Position numbers and translations under genes: made by a program | Shown here: one piece after another, positions 36,836 through 46,252 of the stretch | How the letters are laid out: each line of letters opens with the position of its first letter | Position numbering within the stretch: position 1 is the first letter of the stretch | The notes under the pieces: model-generated | The model's input: the letters and a program-made list of their open reading frames with translations, nothing else | Told to the model about the DNA's origin: nothing | Databases searched by the model: none | Assembly: GCF_023973145.1 (NCBI RefSeq) | Contig: NZ_CP099546.1 | Coordinates: 3,720,001 to 3,784,000 of the forward strand | DNA: 64,000 bases | Source of the DNA: Natronosalvus vescus | GTDB lineage: Archaea > Halobacteriota > Halobacteria > Halobacteriales > Natrialbaceae | Direction: 5' to 3'

Positions 36836-38575
36836 TTACGACCGCAGCCGTTCGACGCGCTCGAGCGAGTCGGCGTCCGCGGGCTCCTTGTCGTCTCTGA
36901 CCCCGATAAACCGGGGGAATCGGAGGGCGAACCCGGAGGCGTACGTCGGCGACGTTTGGATCTCCTCGTAGCCGACTTCGAAGACGACAGCCGGCTCGAG
37001 GTCGACCGATTTCCCCTCCTCGGCGCGGATATGTGGCTCGAGCAGTTCCGTCAGATCGGCTAGCGTCTCGTCCGTGATCCCCGTGGCGACCTTTCCGATG
37101 GGTTCGAATCGCGTGTGACTCGATTCACCGCCCCCGCTGTCGACCCGAACGGAGAGGACGAACGTGCCGAGAAACGTCGCCCGGCGTCCCTCGCCCCACT
37201 CGGCCCCGGTGACGACGCAATCGAACGTCTCGACGTCGGGTTTGCGTTTCAGCCAGTGTTTGCCCCGTCGCCCGGGGGAGTACGTCGACGTCGGATCCTT
37301 GAGCATGATCCCCTCGTGGCCGGCCTCGAGCGCTGCCGCATCTATCGATTCGATCGCCCTGGGGTCGTCTGCCAGCTTCCACCGTGCGAGGCCGTCGACA
37401 CCCGAATCGGCTCCGAGAACGTCCTCGAGCCGTCTGCGACGATCGACGAGTGGGATGGCGAGCAGATCCACGCCGTCGGCGTGAAGGCAGTCGAAAAAGA
37501 TCGGTCGGACGGTGACGTCCTCCCGGGTTTTGGCGACGTCGTGTTTGCGGCGGAACCGGCGAAGTACCTCCTGGAAGGCCATGGGTGCGCCCTCGTCGTC
37601 GACCGCGACGACCTCACCGTCGAGAATCGTCGGCACCTCGAGGGCGTCCTCGGCGAACTCCACGACCTCCGGGAGCGCGTCGGTCACGTCCTCCATGTTG
37701 CGGGAGAACACGCGCGTCGTCTCGCCGGGAACGTGGTGCAACTGCACGCGCGCTCCGTCGTACTTCCACTCGACCGCCGCCTCGTCCCAGCCCTCGAGGG
37801 CGTCCGTGACGCTCCCTGCCTGGGCCAGCATCGCCTGGATCGGCCGGCCGACCTCGAGGGAGAGGCTTGCGAGCCCGTCGATGCCATCGGAGCGAGCGAC
37901 GGCAGCCACGTGCCCGTAGTCGTTCGTCACCTGCAGGGCGCGCTCGACGTGTTCGACCGGCACGTCGAACGCCTCGGCGATGGCGTCCCGGACGGTTCCC
38001 TCGCCGACGCCGATGCGCATCTCGGCGAGGACGAGACGCGCGAGATACCGGGCCTCGAGCGGCTCACACCGGTTGAACAGCGAAAAGAGCAGGTCGACTT
38101 TCGTGTCGTGACTCCCGCTTCCCTCGGTTTCGGCGACGGCCTCGAGCGTGTCGTACACGGACTCGAGGGTGAGGTCGGAACCGCCGCCACTGCCGTCGGA
38201 ACCACGACCGCCGCCGGCACCGGCACCGAACGCCGCCAGCCCTTGCTGGCCGCCGAACTCGTAACTCGCCGCGACTTCCCCGATGTCACCCACCTCGGCG
38301 ACGCCGGCTTCGATGTCGGCGACCGTCACGTTCGGGCCCGCTGCGCGAGCGATCGCCTCGTAACACGTTCGAGGCCCGATGTCGATCTTTCGTGCGTCCC
38401 ACGCCGGGAAGACGCGTCCTTGCACGAAGCGGGCGACGACCTCGAGATCCGGCGTGCCGTCATCGCGTTGCCCGTCGGCGTCCTCGAGGAGTGCCCTGAC
38501 CTGATCGACGATCTCGAGGTCAGCGGACTCGGCTTCGATGGTGGCGGCGCGGTCGGCGAACGTGGCGAACTCCAT
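36836..38575 (-). CDS. ligA: ATP-dependent DNA ligase
   Basis: Joins DNA nicks in replication and repair. The 579-residue protein has an N-terminal DNA-binding domain, the nucleotidyltransferase motif EWKYDGARVQLH with the AMP-accepting Lys, FSRNMEDVT, ILDGEVVAVDD, EGIMLKDPTSTYSPGRRGKHWLKRK and the C-terminal OB domain (FEVGYEEIQTSPTY). A Gly/Ser-rich insertion (AGAGGGRGSDGSGGGSD) interrupts the N-terminal domain. Start ATG 38575; minus-strand CGTTTAAGCG ~30 nt upstream is the TATA candidate. Confidence 0.95.
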   Translation of the reverse strand: MEFATFADRAATIEAESADLEIVDQVRALLEDADGQRDDGTPDLEVVARFVQGRVFPAWDARKIDIGPRTCYEAIARAAGPNVTVADIEAGVAEVGDIGEVAASYEFGGQQGLAAFGAGAGGGRGSDGSGGGSDLTLESVYDTLEAVAETEGSGSHDTKVDLLFSLFNRCEPLEARYLARLVLAEMRIGVGEGTVRDAIAEAFDVPVEHVERALQVTNDYGHVAAVARSDGIDGLASLSLEVGRPIQAMLAQAGSVTDALEGWDEAAVEWKYDGARVQLHHVPGETTRVFSRNMEDVTDALPEVVEFAEDALEVPTILDGEVVAVDDEGAPMAFQEVLRRFRRKHDVAKTREDVTVRPIFFDCLHADGVDLLAIPLVDRRRRLEDVLGADSGVDGLARWKLADDPRAIESIDAAALEAGHEGIMLKDPTSTYSPGRRGKHWLKRKPDVETFDCVVTGAEWGEGRRATFLGTFVLSVRVDSGGGESSHTRFEPIGKVATGITDETLADLTELLEPHIRAEEGKSVDLEPAVVFEVGYEEIQTSPTYASGFALRFPRFIGVRDDKEPADADSLERVERLRS

Positions 38576-38631
38576 CCTGTGGGAGTAGACGACGGGGAGC
38601 GCTTAAACGGTTCGAGATGCAGCGCTCGGGG

Positions 38632-38859
38632 TTAGGGTTTGTGCGTGAACAACACCGGCTTCCTGTCCTCGACGGCCGTACAGAGATCCAGCGGAATCGT
38701 CTGGTTGAGGCTCGTGTGCTCGTCCTTGCAGACGACCATGTCGTCGAACGGCTCGTCACAGGCTGGGCAGGTCAGTCCGACGGTGTTCTGATACAATTTG
38801 ATCGATCCATTTTCCTCCCGAAGCGTCGCCGAGGAGACGAATTTCTCGAACTGCTCCAT
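38632..38859 (-). CDS. small zinc-binding protein
   Basis: A 75-residue protein, MEQFEKFVSSATLREENGSI, with CPACDEPFDD and VVCKDEHT providing Cys ligands and a C-terminal LFTHKP. It belongs to a conserved haloarchaeal small-protein family by appearance; I do not recognise a function. The start ATG 38859 was chosen because upstream codons (Ser/Arg-rich) are antisense to the next gene. It lies 56 nt before ligA on the same strand and could share its transcript. Confidence 0.65.
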   Translation of the reverse strand: MEQFEKFVSSATLREENGSIKLYQNTVGLTCPACDEPFDDMVVCKDEHTSLNQTIPLDLCTAVEDRKPVLFTHKP

Positions 38860-38944
38860 GATACACGTGGGATCACCTGACAGAAACGTGTTTCCCCGAT
38901 TCCCAACACCGTGAGAGTGGCTCTCGCAACCGCCTCGAGTAGCG

Positions 38945-38954
38945 AAATTTAACC
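38945..38954 (+). promoter_or_regulatory. TATA box of the GCS2-like gene
   Basis: AAATTTAACC is centred 28 nt before the ATG at 38978. Confidence 0.5.
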
Positions 38955-38977
38955 GCCTGGAGCGAGCAGGAAGCGCT

Positions 38978-40582
38978 ATGGGAGCCGAGGAACTCGCGAC
39001 GAGGCTGGAAACCGTCCTCGCGGTCGACGCCGAATCGTTCCGCGATCGGGCGATCGAGGAAGCCGACGTCATCGTCGATGCCATCGAAAATGGCGCATTC
39101 GACAACCCGCAAGCGATCGTCGGCTTCGAGTACGAATTCTACGCGGTCGACGCGGAGACTGTCGCGCTCCGCCGCGTTCCACGGCGACTGCTCGAGTTGA
39201 TGGGGTTCGAGAAGGAACTCGGCCTGCACAACGCGGAGATGACGACCAGCCCGCAACCGCTGAACGCGGACGGCCTCCGGGCGCAGGAAGCCGAAATTCG
39301 CGCGCGTCTCCGGGCAGCGCAGGACGTGGCGGCGACGGAAGGGATGCGCCTCGTGAGCGATGGCCTCTGGACGCAACCGCCGGCAGGAGAGATGGCGCGG
39401 GCGTATCTCACGGATCGAATCGAACGGACGATTTCGGTCGACGGTGGCGAGATCGGCGGGGGTACCGACGATGATGGAATCGATGGCGCTACTGGGGAGC
39501 GACCGGTCACCCTCGCCACCAACATGAGCGACTCGGCCCGGTACCACGCGATGGCCAACACCGACCGAGCCGACGTGGCCGGGATGCTCCTCGAGTGCCC
39601 CAACGTCTCCCTCGAGGCCGAGACGGTGATGCCCGAGAGCCTGATCACGTCGATCCAGCCCCACTATCAGGTACCCCACGCTCCGGATCTCCCCGCGTAC
39701 TTCAACTACGCTATCCGGATCGCCGGCCCGTTGCTCGCTCTCGGCGTCAACTCGCCGTTCCTGCCGGCGGATCTGTACGACGATGCCACCGCAGAAGACG
39801 TCCTCCGGGACGCCTGGATGGAACACCGTATCAGCATCTTCGAGACCGTGTTGAACGACCCATCGGCGGGGGCTGGAAAGGTTCGCTTCCCACGCGACCT
39901 CGAGAGCGTCGACGAGGCCGTCGAACGGATCGCGACCGACGATACGATCGTTCCCATGCCCGTCGACGCGGGCGACCGCTTCGACGATCAGTTCGCGCAC
40001 TTCCGACGCAAACACGGCACCTACTGGCGGTGGGTCAGGCCCGTGTTCGACGGCGCGAGTCGATCTGCGGCGAACGCACGGATCGAGTTTCGTCCCATCC
40101 CGTCCCAGCCCACCGTCCGGGACTCCGTCGCATTCCTCGCCACTTACGCGGGTCTCATGGAGAGTCTCACCAGTCTCGAGCACCCCGTTCGCGACCTCGA
40201 CTGGGAGATCGCGCGTGAGAACTTCTACGGGGCAATGCGCGACGGTCTCGACGCTGAACTCGAGTGGATCACGAACGACGGGAGGGAGACCGACGACGTC
40301 GAAGCAATCTACGAGGATCTCTTCGCCCACGCCGAAGACGGTCTCTCGAACCGCGGGCTGAACGACGACGAAATCGCGGCCTACCTCTACCCGCTTCGAC
40401 GGCGCGTCCGCCAGCGTCAGACGCCGGCTCGCTGGAAGCACGACCGCGTTCGTGCGGCCGTCGACGACGGGCACTCGCTGGGGGCGGCGCTCGAATCGAT
40501 GCAACGGGAGTACGTCGAGCGACAGGCTGAAACGCTCTATACGGGAAGTTTCGCCGAGTGGATCGGTAAAACTCGCGACTAA
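38978..40582 (+). CDS. divergent GCS2-type carboxylate-amine ligase
   Basis: A 534-residue protein whose motifs align in order with those of GshA in this same window: GFEYEFYAVD (cf. [10 protein letters not shown]), SIQPHYQVPH (cf. VHVHVGVDD), LGVNSPFLPADLYDD (cf. [12 protein letters not shown]) and ARIEFRPIPSQPT (cf. [10 protein letters not shown]). It is 175 residues longer, with an insertion around SVDGGEIGGGTDDDG and a helical C-terminus. I infer an ATP-dependent ligase joining glutamate or a similar acid to an amine; the true substrate is unknown. Upstream is the small zinc protein (divergent), downstream cofD (same strand, own TATA). Confidence 0.75.
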   Translation: MGAEELATRLETVLAVDAESFRDRAIEEADVIVDAIENGAFDNPQAIVGFEYEFYAVDAETVALRRVPRRLLELMGFEKELGLHNAEMTTSPQPLNADGLRAQEAEIRARLRAAQDVAATEGMRLVSDGLWTQPPAGEMARAYLTDRIERTISVDGGEIGGGTDDDGIDGATGERPVTLATNMSDSARYHAMANTDRADVAGMLLECPNVSLEAETVMPESLITSIQPHYQVPHAPDLPAYFNYAIRIAGPLLALGVNSPFLPADLYDDATAEDVLRDAWMEHRISIFETVLNDPSAGAGKVRFPRDLESVDEAVERIATDDTIVPMPVDAGDRFDDQFAHFRRKHGTYWRWVRPVFDGASRSAANARIEFRPIPSQPTVRDSVAFLATYAGLMESLTSLEHPVRDLDWEIARENFYGAMRDGLDAELEWITNDGRETDDVEAIYEDLFAHAEDGLSNRGLNDDEIAAYLYPLRRRVRQRQTPARWKHDRVRAAVDDGHSLGAALESMQREYVERQAETLYTGSFAEWIGKTRD

Positions 40583-40630
40583 CGCGGACGGGCCGCAATT
40601 GATTAAGTCCCCCCGCGGATAGTGGGGCGT

Positions 40631-41623
40631 ATGGTTACGTTCCTCTCCGGGGGCACCGGAACACCGAAGCTCCTCGACGGTGCCGGAGCGTCGTTCTCGC
40701 CGGAGGAGATCACGGTCGTCGCCAACACCGGCGATGACATCGAACTCGGTGGTCTGTTCGTCTCTCCGGACGTCGACACACTCCTCTTTCAGGGCGGCGG
40801 CGTCCTCGACCGCGAGCGGTGGTGGGGGATCAGAGGCGACACCCACCGAACACACTCCGCATTGACCGACATCGCGAAGGCAGCAGGACTGCCCGACGGA
40901 CCGCAGTATCTCGAGGCCGAGAAACAGACTGATGGAAGGCCCCTCGCACGGTGGCGTCGCTTCTCCGGCGTGGCGGAGTTCATGACCATCGGCGACCGCG
41001 ACCGGGCCGTTCACCTCACCCGTACCAGTCTGCTCGATCAAGGTCATACGCTCACCGAAGTCACGAAAACTCTCGCCGACGGCTTCGGACTGGCGATCGA
41101 CGTGTTGCCGATGAGCGACGACCCCGTCGCGAGTCTCATTCACACCGACGAGGGGCTGATGCACTTCCAGGAGTACTGGGTGGCCAATCGTGGCGAACCG
41201 ACGGTGTCGAACGTCGAATTCCGCGGGTCGTCGTCGGCCGAGCCGGCACCGGGTGTCCTCGAGGCACTCGACGACGTCGTCGTCATCGGGCCGTCCAATC
41301 CGGTGACGAGTATCGGGCCGATGCTCGCGCTGCCCGGCGTCGCGAAGGCGTTGATGCAGACGCCGGTCGTCGCCGTCTCGCCGTTCCTCGGTGACACCGC
41401 CTTCTCGGGGCCCGCCGGCGACCTGATGCGTGCCGTCGGGGCGACGCCGAGCACCGCTGGCCTGGCGACCGCCTACCCCTTCGCGGATGCGTTCGTCATC
41501 GACAGCGACGACGACACCGAGTTCGATCGACCGACGATCCAGACCGACATCACGATCGACTCGCCGAAGGACGCCGGCCGCGTGATCAGCGCCATCTCGG
41601 AAGCACTCGCCCTCGTCGCGTGA
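40631..41623 (+). CDS. cofD: 2-phospho-L-lactate transferase
   Basis: Transfers the phospholactyl group from a guanylylated donor to the deazaflavin Fo, forming the F420 core. The 330-residue protein starts [18 protein letters not shown], with [46 protein letters not shown] and [17 protein letters not shown], all typical of CofD. ATG 40631 was chosen over GTG 40622; ATTGATTAAG lies ~28 nt upstream. The following Dus-like gene starts 5 nt after the stop, forming a two-gene unit. Confidence 0.95.
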   Translation: MVTFLSGGTGTPKLLDGAGASFSPEEITVVANTGDDIELGGLFVSPDVDTLLFQGGGVLDRERWWGIRGDTHRTHSALTDIAKAAGLPDGPQYLEAEKQTDGRPLARWRRFSGVAEFMTIGDRDRAVHLTRTSLLDQGHTLTEVTKTLADGFGLAIDVLPMSDDPVASLIHTDEGLMHFQEYWVANRGEPTVSNVEFRGSSSAEPAPGVLEALDDVVVIGPSNPVTSIGPMLALPGVAKALMQTPVVAVSPFLGDTAFSGPAGDLMRAVGATPSTAGLATAYPFADAFVIDSDDDTEFDRPTIQTDITIDSPKDAGRVISAISEALALVA

Positions 41624-41628
41624 CTCCC

Positions 41629-42372
41629 ATGTTCTCACCACCACTCGCGCTCGCGAGTCTCAGCGGCGAGTCCGATACCGAGTGGGCCATGGCCGGGCGC
41701 GAGTGGGCCGGTGCGGCGTTTCTCGGCGGCATCGCGCTCGACGAGCCAGCACGGGAGGCCGCGCGAATTCTCGTCGCCCGCGACCGCTCGGAGTTTCTCC
41801 CGAACGACCCCGTTGCGTTCGTCGACGACCAGCTCGCTGCCCTCGAGGACGAGCCGATTCAGGCCGCCATCAACGTCAGAGCAGCTAGCGCGGACGCGCT
41901 CCCGCCAGTCGCCCGGATCTGCCGCGAGCGCGACGCCTTCCTCGAGATCAACGCCCACTGCCGTCAGCCCGAACTGTGTGCCGTTGGCTGTGGGGAGACG
42001 CTGCTGGCCGACACCGAACGCCTTCGTTCGTACGTCGACACCGCTACCGAACACGGAGCGACTGTCGGCGTCAAGGTTCGGGCAGCGGTCGACGACGTCA
42101 ATCTGCCGACCCTGTGTCGGACGCTCGAGCGCGCCGACGCGTCGTTCGTCCACGTCGACGCGATGGACTCGGAGGCCGTCATCGCCGACATCGCTGGCGC
42201 CTGTGAGCTGTACGTGATCGCCAACAACGGCGTTCGCGACGAGGCCACCGTCCGCGAGTACCTCGAGTACGGTGCCGACGCGGTGAGCGTCGGCCGGCCG
42301 AGCGATAACCCGGTCGTCCTCGAGCGAGTTCGGCAGGCGCTCGAGCGTTGGCAACAGACACGGTCGCCTTAA
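41629..42372 (+). CDS. Dus-like FMN TIM-barrel protein linked to cofD
   Basis: A 247-residue protein resembling dihydrouridine synthase-type barrels: FLEINAHCRQPELCAVGCGETLLAD, ATVGVKVRAAVDD, FVHVDAMDSEAVIADIAG, VIANNGVRDEATVREYLEYGADAVSVGRPS (phosphate-binding end of a TIM barrel). It is shorter than true Dus enzymes and lacks the C-terminal tRNA-binding domain. Start ATG 41629 or GTG 41620 (which would overlap the cofD stop as GTGA). Its position behind cofD hints at a role in deazaflavin metabolism, but this is inference. Its stop overlaps the rpe stop by 4 nt. Confidence 0.75.
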   Translation: MFSPPLALASLSGESDTEWAMAGREWAGAAFLGGIALDEPAREAARILVARDRSEFLPNDPVAFVDDQLAALEDEPIQAAINVRAASADALPPVARICRERDAFLEINAHCRQPELCAVGCGETLLADTERLRSYVDTATEHGATVGVKVRAAVDDVNLPTLCRTLERADASFVHVDAMDSEAVIADIAGACELYVIANNGVRDEATVREYLEYGADAVSVGRPSDNPVVLERVRQALERWQQTRSP

Positions 42373-43199
42373 ATTCGATCGAGGGGGCCGAGCCGCGTGC
42401 CGTCGAGCAGGTACGCCTCGGTGTCAGCGATCCCTGCCGGAATAAACGGGGTCAGAAACGACTGTCCCTCGAGGTTCGTCCACGTCCCACCGGCGAGGTC
42501 GTTGAACGCGGGTACGACCACGACCTGTGGAGTCGGTTCCTCCCCCTCGAGCCACGGTAGCCCAGCGTAGACCTCGCGTTCCAGAAACGGATCCGGTGCG
42601 AGTCGGCCGCGCAACCACACGCGTTCGACGCGAGCACCCCCGACCTCGTCCTCGAGTCTGACACAGGGATGTTCGTGGCCCAGACAGACCACGTCTGCCT
42701 CGAGGACGCTGCGATCCGGCCAGGTGTGACCGTGACAACAGCCAAGATCGCCGAGGCGGACGCCGCTCCCGTCGGTGATTCGCAGCGTCGTTCCTCCGAT
42801 ACGGCCGACGACGCCAAACACGTAATCTTCGAAACCAGCGGCGTCGGTGTCGATCCACGATTCGATCGCCCCGTCGTGGTTTCCACGCACCAGCGTCACC
42901 GTCACGTCGCTCGGAACGGACTCGAAGAGCACCTCGAGTTCCCCTCGCTCTGCCCCACCGGGGTCGCCGATGGCGTGCATCAGATCACCGAGGACGATCA
43001 ACTGGTCTGCGTTGCTTCGCTCGAGCAGTCCACAAAGTCGCTCCCGGCGAGCTGACGCCTGACTGGGGACGTCGACACCGCGCTCGTATCGCAACCCGAC
43101 CTCGTAACCGGCGTGGTAGTCGGCGACGACCAGCGCCCGGTCACCGTCGAGTGTCGCGATGGCTGCTGGTTCGTCGGGAACGGGCTCGAGGAGGGCCAT
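42369..43199 (-). CDS. rpe: RPA-associated metallophosphoesterase
   Basis: A 276-residue calcineurin-like phosphoesterase: VVADYHAGYE, VLGDLMHAIGD, LVRGNHDGAI and LGCCHGHTWPD with CLGHEHPC provide the dimetal site. In Haloferax the third gene of the rpa1 operon encodes such a protein, and the same order rpa1-rpap1-rpe is seen here, with 8 nt between rpap1 and this start. It probably acts on nucleic-acid ends or cofactors in DNA repair; the substrate is unknown. Its stop TTA/TAA is shared with the convergent Dus-like gene (42369-42372). Confidence 0.88.
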   Translation of the reverse strand: MALLEPVPDEPAAIATLDGDRALVVADYHAGYEVGLRYERGVDVPSQASARRERLCGLLERSNADQLIVLGDLMHAIGDPGGAERGELEVLFESVPSDVTVTLVRGNHDGAIESWIDTDAAGFEDYVFGVVGRIGGTTLRITDGSGVRLGDLGCCHGHTWPDRSVLEADVVCLGHEHPCVRLEDEVGGARVERVWLRGRLAPDPFLEREVYAGLPWLEGEEPTPQVVVVPAFNDLAGGTWTNLEGQSFLTPFIPAGIADTEAYLLDGTRLGPLDRI

Positions 43200-43207
43200 T
43201 GGGAGGG

Positions 43208-44830
43208 TTAGATCGCCTTCAGTTTGTCGTCGCCGGGCTCGTAACACTGTCCGCCCATCAGGGCGTCGTCGATGGCCGCTTCCACGTCTTCGGCGTCGGC
43301 ACCGGTGTCGTCGACGACGGTGTCGATGACGGCCGAACGGTCGGCCCCGTCGCCCTCGTCGAGTTCGCCCATGGTTTCGACGACGAGCGACTGGAGGTCG
43401 AGATCCTCGAGGTCGGCTTCTTCGTTTTCTTCCACCTCGCCCGTCTCTTTGCCCTCGGAAACTTCGGCCTCCGGTTCGTCCCCTTCGACAGCTTCGGCCT
43501 CCGGTTCGTCCGTCGCACCACTCTCGTCGCCGTCCGGTACGTCGATGTCCGCCTCGCCCGCCTCGTCGACTTCTGCGCCAGTCGAGAACTCGGCCCCGAA
43601 CTCTGCCTCGAGCTGTTCGCGCTCCTCGTCGTCCATCTCGTACATGCCGACGCTTCCGTCCTCGCCTTCGAGGTCGTTCGCGGCTTCGTCCGGGGCCGAT
43701 GTCGAATCCGTCTCCGAGACAGTGTCGTCGACATCGCTCTCAGTGGCAGTCGTGACGGCATCAGCGCTGTCGTCGGACGGTTCCGTATCGACTTCGGCCG
43801 CATCGGTTGGCTCGCCGTCAAAGCCGCCGCCATCGAAGTCACCGAGGTCGTCCTCGGTGTCACTGCCACTGGTTTCAGCAGTGGCCACATCGGAGACGTC
43901 GGATTCGGTGCCTGGCTCGGCCGAGGGAGTGTCGACGTCCGCTGTACTGGATTCGACGGCGTCGGCCTCCCCAGCATCGGTAGGTTCCACCGCTTTGGCG
44001 TCGGTGGCCTCCCCAGCATCGGTAGCTTCCACCGCTTTGGCGTCGTCGGACTCCGGTGTCGCGGCTACAACGATGTCGTCTGGCAGGGGTGGGCCATGAG
44101 CGTCCGCGAGCGTCCTGAAACTCGAGGTCGCACCACCGTCACCCTCGTCTGGCTGTCGATCGAGTCCGCTCACCTGGTCTGTCTCCCCAGCAACGACACG
44201 GGCCGCCTCGAGGGCAAGGTCGCGCACCGACTGGAGGTACGCCGGCGTCGTGCCGTAGTGGTTCTGTGCGAGCGGAATGCCGGCCGCCAGACCCGGTTCG
44301 ACACCTGCTTCGACCAGTGCGTCCGCGAGTGAGTCACCCGTGGCGTCGAGTTCGGCGGCGGCCGCGTACGTGCCGACGCGCTCGAGGGTCTGTTCGGCCG
44401 CCGAGACCACCCAGCGGTCGCGGGTGTCGGCGTCGACGGTTGCGATGCTCTCGGGCCGGATCGAGGTGTAGATCACGTCCGAGTCCTCCGGCTGGAACGT
44501 CCGCGCTTTGCCCGTGACCGAGACGAACGCTGGCGGTTCGATTCGCTCGAGGAAGGCGAGTGCGTCGGGCTGGTACTGGCCGGCGTAGACGACGAACGCG
44601 CCGGTCGGATCGACCACGCGCGCCCGAAGCATGTCGTCGTTGACCGACGTCACCTCCGTCAGCGCGCCGACGACGAACAGTCGGTTGAGCCGCGCACCGG
44701 TGGGCGTGACGACGTAGTTCGGTGCGCGTTCTTCGTCGCTCTCGGTGTGTGAGAGCGTCGAATCGTCGAACTCCGCGGCGAAGAGCCGGTAGGCGACCTC
44801 ACGGCCTGGAATCGGCTCGTCGGCGCTCAT
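43208..44830 (-). CDS. rpap1: RPA-associated protein with acidic repeat insertion
   Basis: A 540-residue protein of the haloarchaeal Rpap family. The N-terminal OB fold runs from GREVAYRLFAAEFD to IYTSIRPESIATVD; a helical part (RWVVSAAEQTLERVGTYAAAAEL) follows; the C-terminus ends with a wHTH-like AVIDTVVDDTGADAEDVEAAIDDALMGGQCYEPG. Between lie ~270 residues of Asp/Glu/Ala/Thr low complexity with a recent 42-bp duplication. It works with RPA1 in single-strand DNA binding. Start ATG 44830 overlaps the rpa1 stop (ATGA). Confidence 0.92.
   Translation of the reverse strand: MSADEPIPGREVAYRLFAAEFDDSTLSHTESDEERAPNYVVTPTGARLNRLFVVGALTEVTSVNDDMLRARVVDPTGAFVVYAGQYQPDALAFLERIEPPAFVSVTGKARTFQPEDSDVIYTSIRPESIATVDADTRDRWVVSAAEQTLERVGTYAAAAELDATGDSLADALVEAGVEPGLAAGIPLAQNHYGTTPAYLQSVRDLALEAARVVAGETDQVSGLDRQPDEGDGGATSSFRTLADAHGPPLPDDIVVAATPESDDAKAVEATDAGEATDAKAVEPTDAGEADAVESSTADVDTPSAEPGTESDVSDVATAETSGSDTEDDLGDFDGGGFDGEPTDAAEVDTEPSDDSADAVTTATESDVDDTVSETDSTSAPDEAANDLEGEDGSVGMYEMDDEEREQLEAEFGAEFSTGAEVDEAGEADIDVPDGDESGATDEPEAEAVEGDEPEAEVSEGKETGEVEENEEADLEDLDLQSLVVETMGELDEGDGADRSAVIDTVVDDTGADAEDVEAAIDDALMGGQCYEPGDDKLKAI
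43964..44044. repeat. 42-bp direct duplication inside rpap1
   Basis: Unit 43964-44005 is repeated at 44006-44044 (39 nt) with a single mismatch. It encodes the doubled peptide DAKAVEATDAGEAT / DAKAVEPTDAGEAD of the acidic linker. Confidence 0.9.
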
Positions 44831-46116
44831 GCGTCCACCTCCGTCCCGTCGACCGTCGCAAGGAGCGCCGTGGCTCGAGCGACCGGGTCATCGTCGCTTT
44901 CGTCGAACGTGCTGGCGTCGAGGTTGGCGCCGTACTCGTCGACCGAGAGGTGCCCGCGGATGCGGTACTCGGTGCCGACGATCCGTTCGCGGATCGTGTC
45001 GGCGACGGCCTCCTGATCCATCGCGTCGCGCGCCTCGGCTTTGGCGTCTTCGACGTCGCCGCCGTACACCGCCTCGGTGAGTTCGTCGTCGAGGATGACG
45101 GTCACGGCTCCAGTCCCGTCGTCGAGGATCGCCTTCACCCGCAGGTCGTCGATGCCGTCGACGGAGCCGTGGGTGCGACACTGCCCCTTCTGAATGACCC
45201 GATTACACTCCGGGCACCGCTGGATTAACCCGGAGCCGTCGCGGACAGCCAGCACGTTCCCGACGAGTTCGACGTCGTAGACGCCGCCGGTCGCGACTGC
45301 CTCGCCGATTCCCAACTGTGGGGCGTCGCTCCCGACGTCGACGCCGTCCTCGAGCGTGGTAACCGTCGAGAACGCGGAGACGTTCACCTCAGGGACGCCG
45401 CGGAACTCACGGACGTAGGCGTTCTCGATGCGAACGGCGTTCCCCTCCTCGATCGCCGGCACGGGATCCCAGTTCGTGAAGGGGAGTCGGCCGCTCTCGT
45501 CGCCGAAGACGCCGCTGAGAATCGTCGTCTCGCCGTCCCGGCCGTTGATCGTCCGCTCTTCGCACTCGATGACGGCCACTTCGATCGTCTTCGCGCGGTC
45601 GCCGGTGCGAAGGCTGGCGAGGTCTGCCTCGCCGCCGACGTCGTAGGGCACCTCGAGGGACTCCTCGAGCGTGGAGAGCGACGTACTCTCGCCGAAGTTG
45701 AGCTCCGGTTCGCCGTCCCACTCGCGGACGCCAGCGTTCCCGGCGGTGATCGTATCCCCCGGCGCGAGGCCGAAGTCCTCCCAGGCGGTGAAATCGATGA
45801 CGCCGCTTTCGTCGGCGAGTTCGCCTTCGACGATGACGTGGTCGTCGCCCTGATAGCGGATCGATCGCTTGCCTGCGGTGAGGACGACGCCGGTGACGGT
45901 CACCGAGCCGTCGTCAGGCGTGATGTCGCCGACGTCTTTTGCGGACGGCGCACCGCCACCGCCGCTCGACCCGTCGCCGTACTTTCGGCGCAGGCTCTGG
46001 GTCGCTTCGTCGAGCGGGACGCTGTACTCGAGTAGGTTCTGCAGGTCGGTTTTGACCTCCTCTTTGTCAATACCGAGATCGGAGGCAAGATCCTCGGCAT
46101 GGGTATCGATATCCAT
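44827..46116 (-). CDS. rpa1: replication protein A, single-strand DNA-binding
   Basis: A 429-residue protein with an N-terminal helical segment (DIDTHAEDLASDLGIDKEEVKTDLQNLL), tandem OB folds (VTVTGVVLTAGKRSIRYQGDDHVIVEGELADESG; KTIEVAVIECEERTINGRDGETTILSGVFGDESG; a third after the zinc site) and a zinc finger CPECNRVIQKGQCRTHG. The start MDIDTHAEDL (46116) fits the minus-strand CTTTTTACCC at ~46143; MELM at 46125 is the alternative. First gene of the rpa1-rpap1-rpe operon, each junction overlapping or nearly so. Confidence 0.93.
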   Translation of the reverse strand: MDIDTHAEDLASDLGIDKEEVKTDLQNLLEYSVPLDEATQSLRRKYGDGSSGGGGAPSAKDVGDITPDDGSVTVTGVVLTAGKRSIRYQGDDHVIVEGELADESGVIDFTAWEDFGLAPGDTITAGNAGVREWDGEPELNFGESTSLSTLEESLEVPYDVGGEADLASLRTGDRAKTIEVAVIECEERTINGRDGETTILSGVFGDESGRLPFTNWDPVPAIEEGNAVRIENAYVREFRGVPEVNVSAFSTVTTLEDGVDVGSDAPQLGIGEAVATGGVYDVELVGNVLAVRDGSGLIQRCPECNRVIQKGQCRTHGSVDGIDDLRVKAILDDGTGAVTVILDDELTEAVYGGDVEDAKAEARDAMDQEAVADTIRERIVGTEYRIRGHLSVDEYGANLDASTFDESDDDPVARATALLATVDGTEVDA

Positions 46117-46252
46117 CAGTTCCATTTCGAACGGCTGGGTAAAAAGCGTTCCCGCAGTGGAGCGAAAGTAGAACGGGTTGGTTCGGGCGAGAACGCCGAT
46201 ATCCGATGATCCGTACACGTGGGTTCATTAGCCAGGAGTTCCGACAACCGGT

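Noticed and set aside
38873-41644. A 923-codon open frame antisense to the GCS2-like and cofD genes
   Set aside because: Its content mirrors the GC-rich third positions of the plus-strand genes; the plus-strand frames carry clear motifs.
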